Source of the DNA: Oscillospiraceae bacterium | GTDB taxonomy: Bacteria; Bacillota; Clostridia; Oscillospirales; Oscillospiraceae | NCBI GenBank assembly: GCA_016296235.1 | Contig: JAEDJR010000091.1 | Location: forward strand, 1 to 7,835 | Length of the DNA stretch: 7,835 nucleotides | Direction: 5' to 3' | In this document: piece after piece, positions 7,228-7,835 of the stretch | How the letters are laid out: every line of letters starts with the position of its first letter | How positions within the stretch are numbered: position 1 is the first letter of the stretch | The notes under the pieces: generated by a model | The model's input: the letters and a program-made list of their open reading frames with translations, nothing else | Told to the model about the DNA's origin: nothing | The model's database searches: none | Position numbers and translations under genes: made by a program

Positions 7228-7835
7228 ATGAGAATGCGTAAAAAGCCAAACCTGATTCCCCGGATGGAGGCAGCGTCGGAATACTGGATTCAGGATCCGG
7301 AGGCCCACCGGGGGCATTGGCGGGAGCTGATGCCGGGTTGCCGGGAGCTGCGGGTGGAGGTTGGCTGCGGAAAAGGCGGTTTTACCGTCAGAACCGCGTC
7401 GGCGGAGCCGGATGTCCTGCTGATCGCCGTGGAAATCTGCAAGGATGCCATGGTGGTGGCCATGGAAAAGGCCAAGGCCATGGGCCTCAGGAACGTCTGG
7501 TTTATTTCCATGGACGTGGCCAATATCGAAGCGATCTTTGCCGAGAGCGAAATTGACCTGCTCTACATCAATTTCTGCGATCCCTGGCCCAGAAAGAAGA
7601 ATGCCAAGCGGCGTCTGACCTTCCGGTCTTTCCTGGATCACTACCGCCGGGTCATCAAGCTGGGCGGACAGATTCACTTCAAGACCGACAATGCTAAGCT
7701 TTTCGAATTCTCTCTGGAAGAATTCGAGGCCTGCGACCTGGAAATGCGCAATGTAACCCGGAATCTCCACGAAAACGGTCCCGTTGGCATCATGACAGAC
7801 TACGAGGAGAAATTCTACCAGCTGGGTACTCCCAT
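7228..7835 (+). CDS. trmB: tRNA (guanine-N7-)-methyltransferase, 3' end outside window
   Basis: TrmB uses S-adenosylmethionine to methylate N7 of guanine 46 in the variable loop of tRNAs. The window holds 202 residues with no stop; the family is usually 210-240 residues, so only a short C-terminal piece should be missing. The start MRMRKKPN is typical of the family and is preceded by GTGAGGA at 7214-7220, seven bases away; an in-frame ATG two codons later is less well placed. The SAM-binding motif is VEVGCGKGG, with GCGKG at residues 46-50. The TrmB signature DPWP is at 118-121, followed by RKKNAKRRL, and the catalytic-region FKTDN has its TDN at 153-155. The gene is unrelated to the upstream pathway and appears to have its own promoter in the 66-base gap. 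Confidence 0.95.
   Translation, partial: MRMRKKPNLIPRMEAASEYWIQDPEAHRGHWRELMPGCRELRVEVGCGKGGFTVRTASAEPDVLLIAVEICKDAMVVAMEKAKAMGLRNVWFISMDVANIEAIFAESEIDLLYINFCDPWPRKKNAKRRLTFRSFLDHYRRVIKLGGQIHFKTDNAKLFEFSLEEFEACDLEMRNVTRNLHENGPVGIMTDYEEKFYQLGTP

Noticed and set aside
7317..7556. Gly/Arg-rich plus-strand open frame inside trmB
   Set aside because: It is an alternate frame of trmB, which carries clear SAM-binding and DPWP motifs in its own frame.
5932..7770. A 612-codon open frame on the minus strand opposite ilvA and trmB
   Set aside because: It mirrors two well-identified plus-strand genes and reads as low-complexity, His/Gly/Asp-rich sequence with no family motif. Long antisense frames are common opposite GC-rich genes with strong third-position bias.

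Overview
This window is a compact chromosomal block of branched-chain amino acid biosynthesis genes, all on the + strand, from what looks like a GC-rich Firmicute. The protein styles (short HacA-type LeuC, DUF815 AAA+ ATPase, single-ACT threonine ammonia-lyase, clostridial-looking TrmB) and the strong purine-rich Shine-Dalgarno sites suggest Clostridia, possibly an Oscillospiraceae-like gut anaerobe. That placement is inference from style, not proof.

Layout: the 3' end of ilvD (1-255); leuA (268-1803); leuC (1807-3078); leuD (3081-3581); leuB (3584-4651); a DUF815-family AAA+ ATPase (4653-5978); threonine ammonia-lyase, ilvA/tdcB type (start 5965, end 7161); a 66-base gap holding a well-formed promoter; and trmB (7228 to the window end, truncated). 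From ilvD to ilvA the gaps are 12, 3, 2, 2 and 1 bases, followed by a 14-base overlap. This looks like one transcriptional unit with translational coupling. No stretch over 300 bases lacks a gene, and no RNA gene, CRISPR array, insertion sequence or prophage part was seen.

How the genes work together: threonine ammonia-lyase makes 2-oxobutanoate, the entry to isoleucine. IlvD makes the 2-keto acids of valine and isoleucine. LeuA, LeuCD and LeuB turn 2-ketoisovalerate into the keto acid of leucine. Acetohydroxyacid synthase (ilvBN), ilvC and the aminotransferase are not in the window. All enzymes carry their expected catalytic motifs and none is visibly broken.

The least explained element is the DUF815 ATPase locked between leuB and ilvA. 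The second point of interest is the trmB promoter, whose -10 box lies inside a perfect 13-bp palindrome. Most of the window is ordinary biosynthetic DNA, and I see no convincing sign of a novel multi-gene system.
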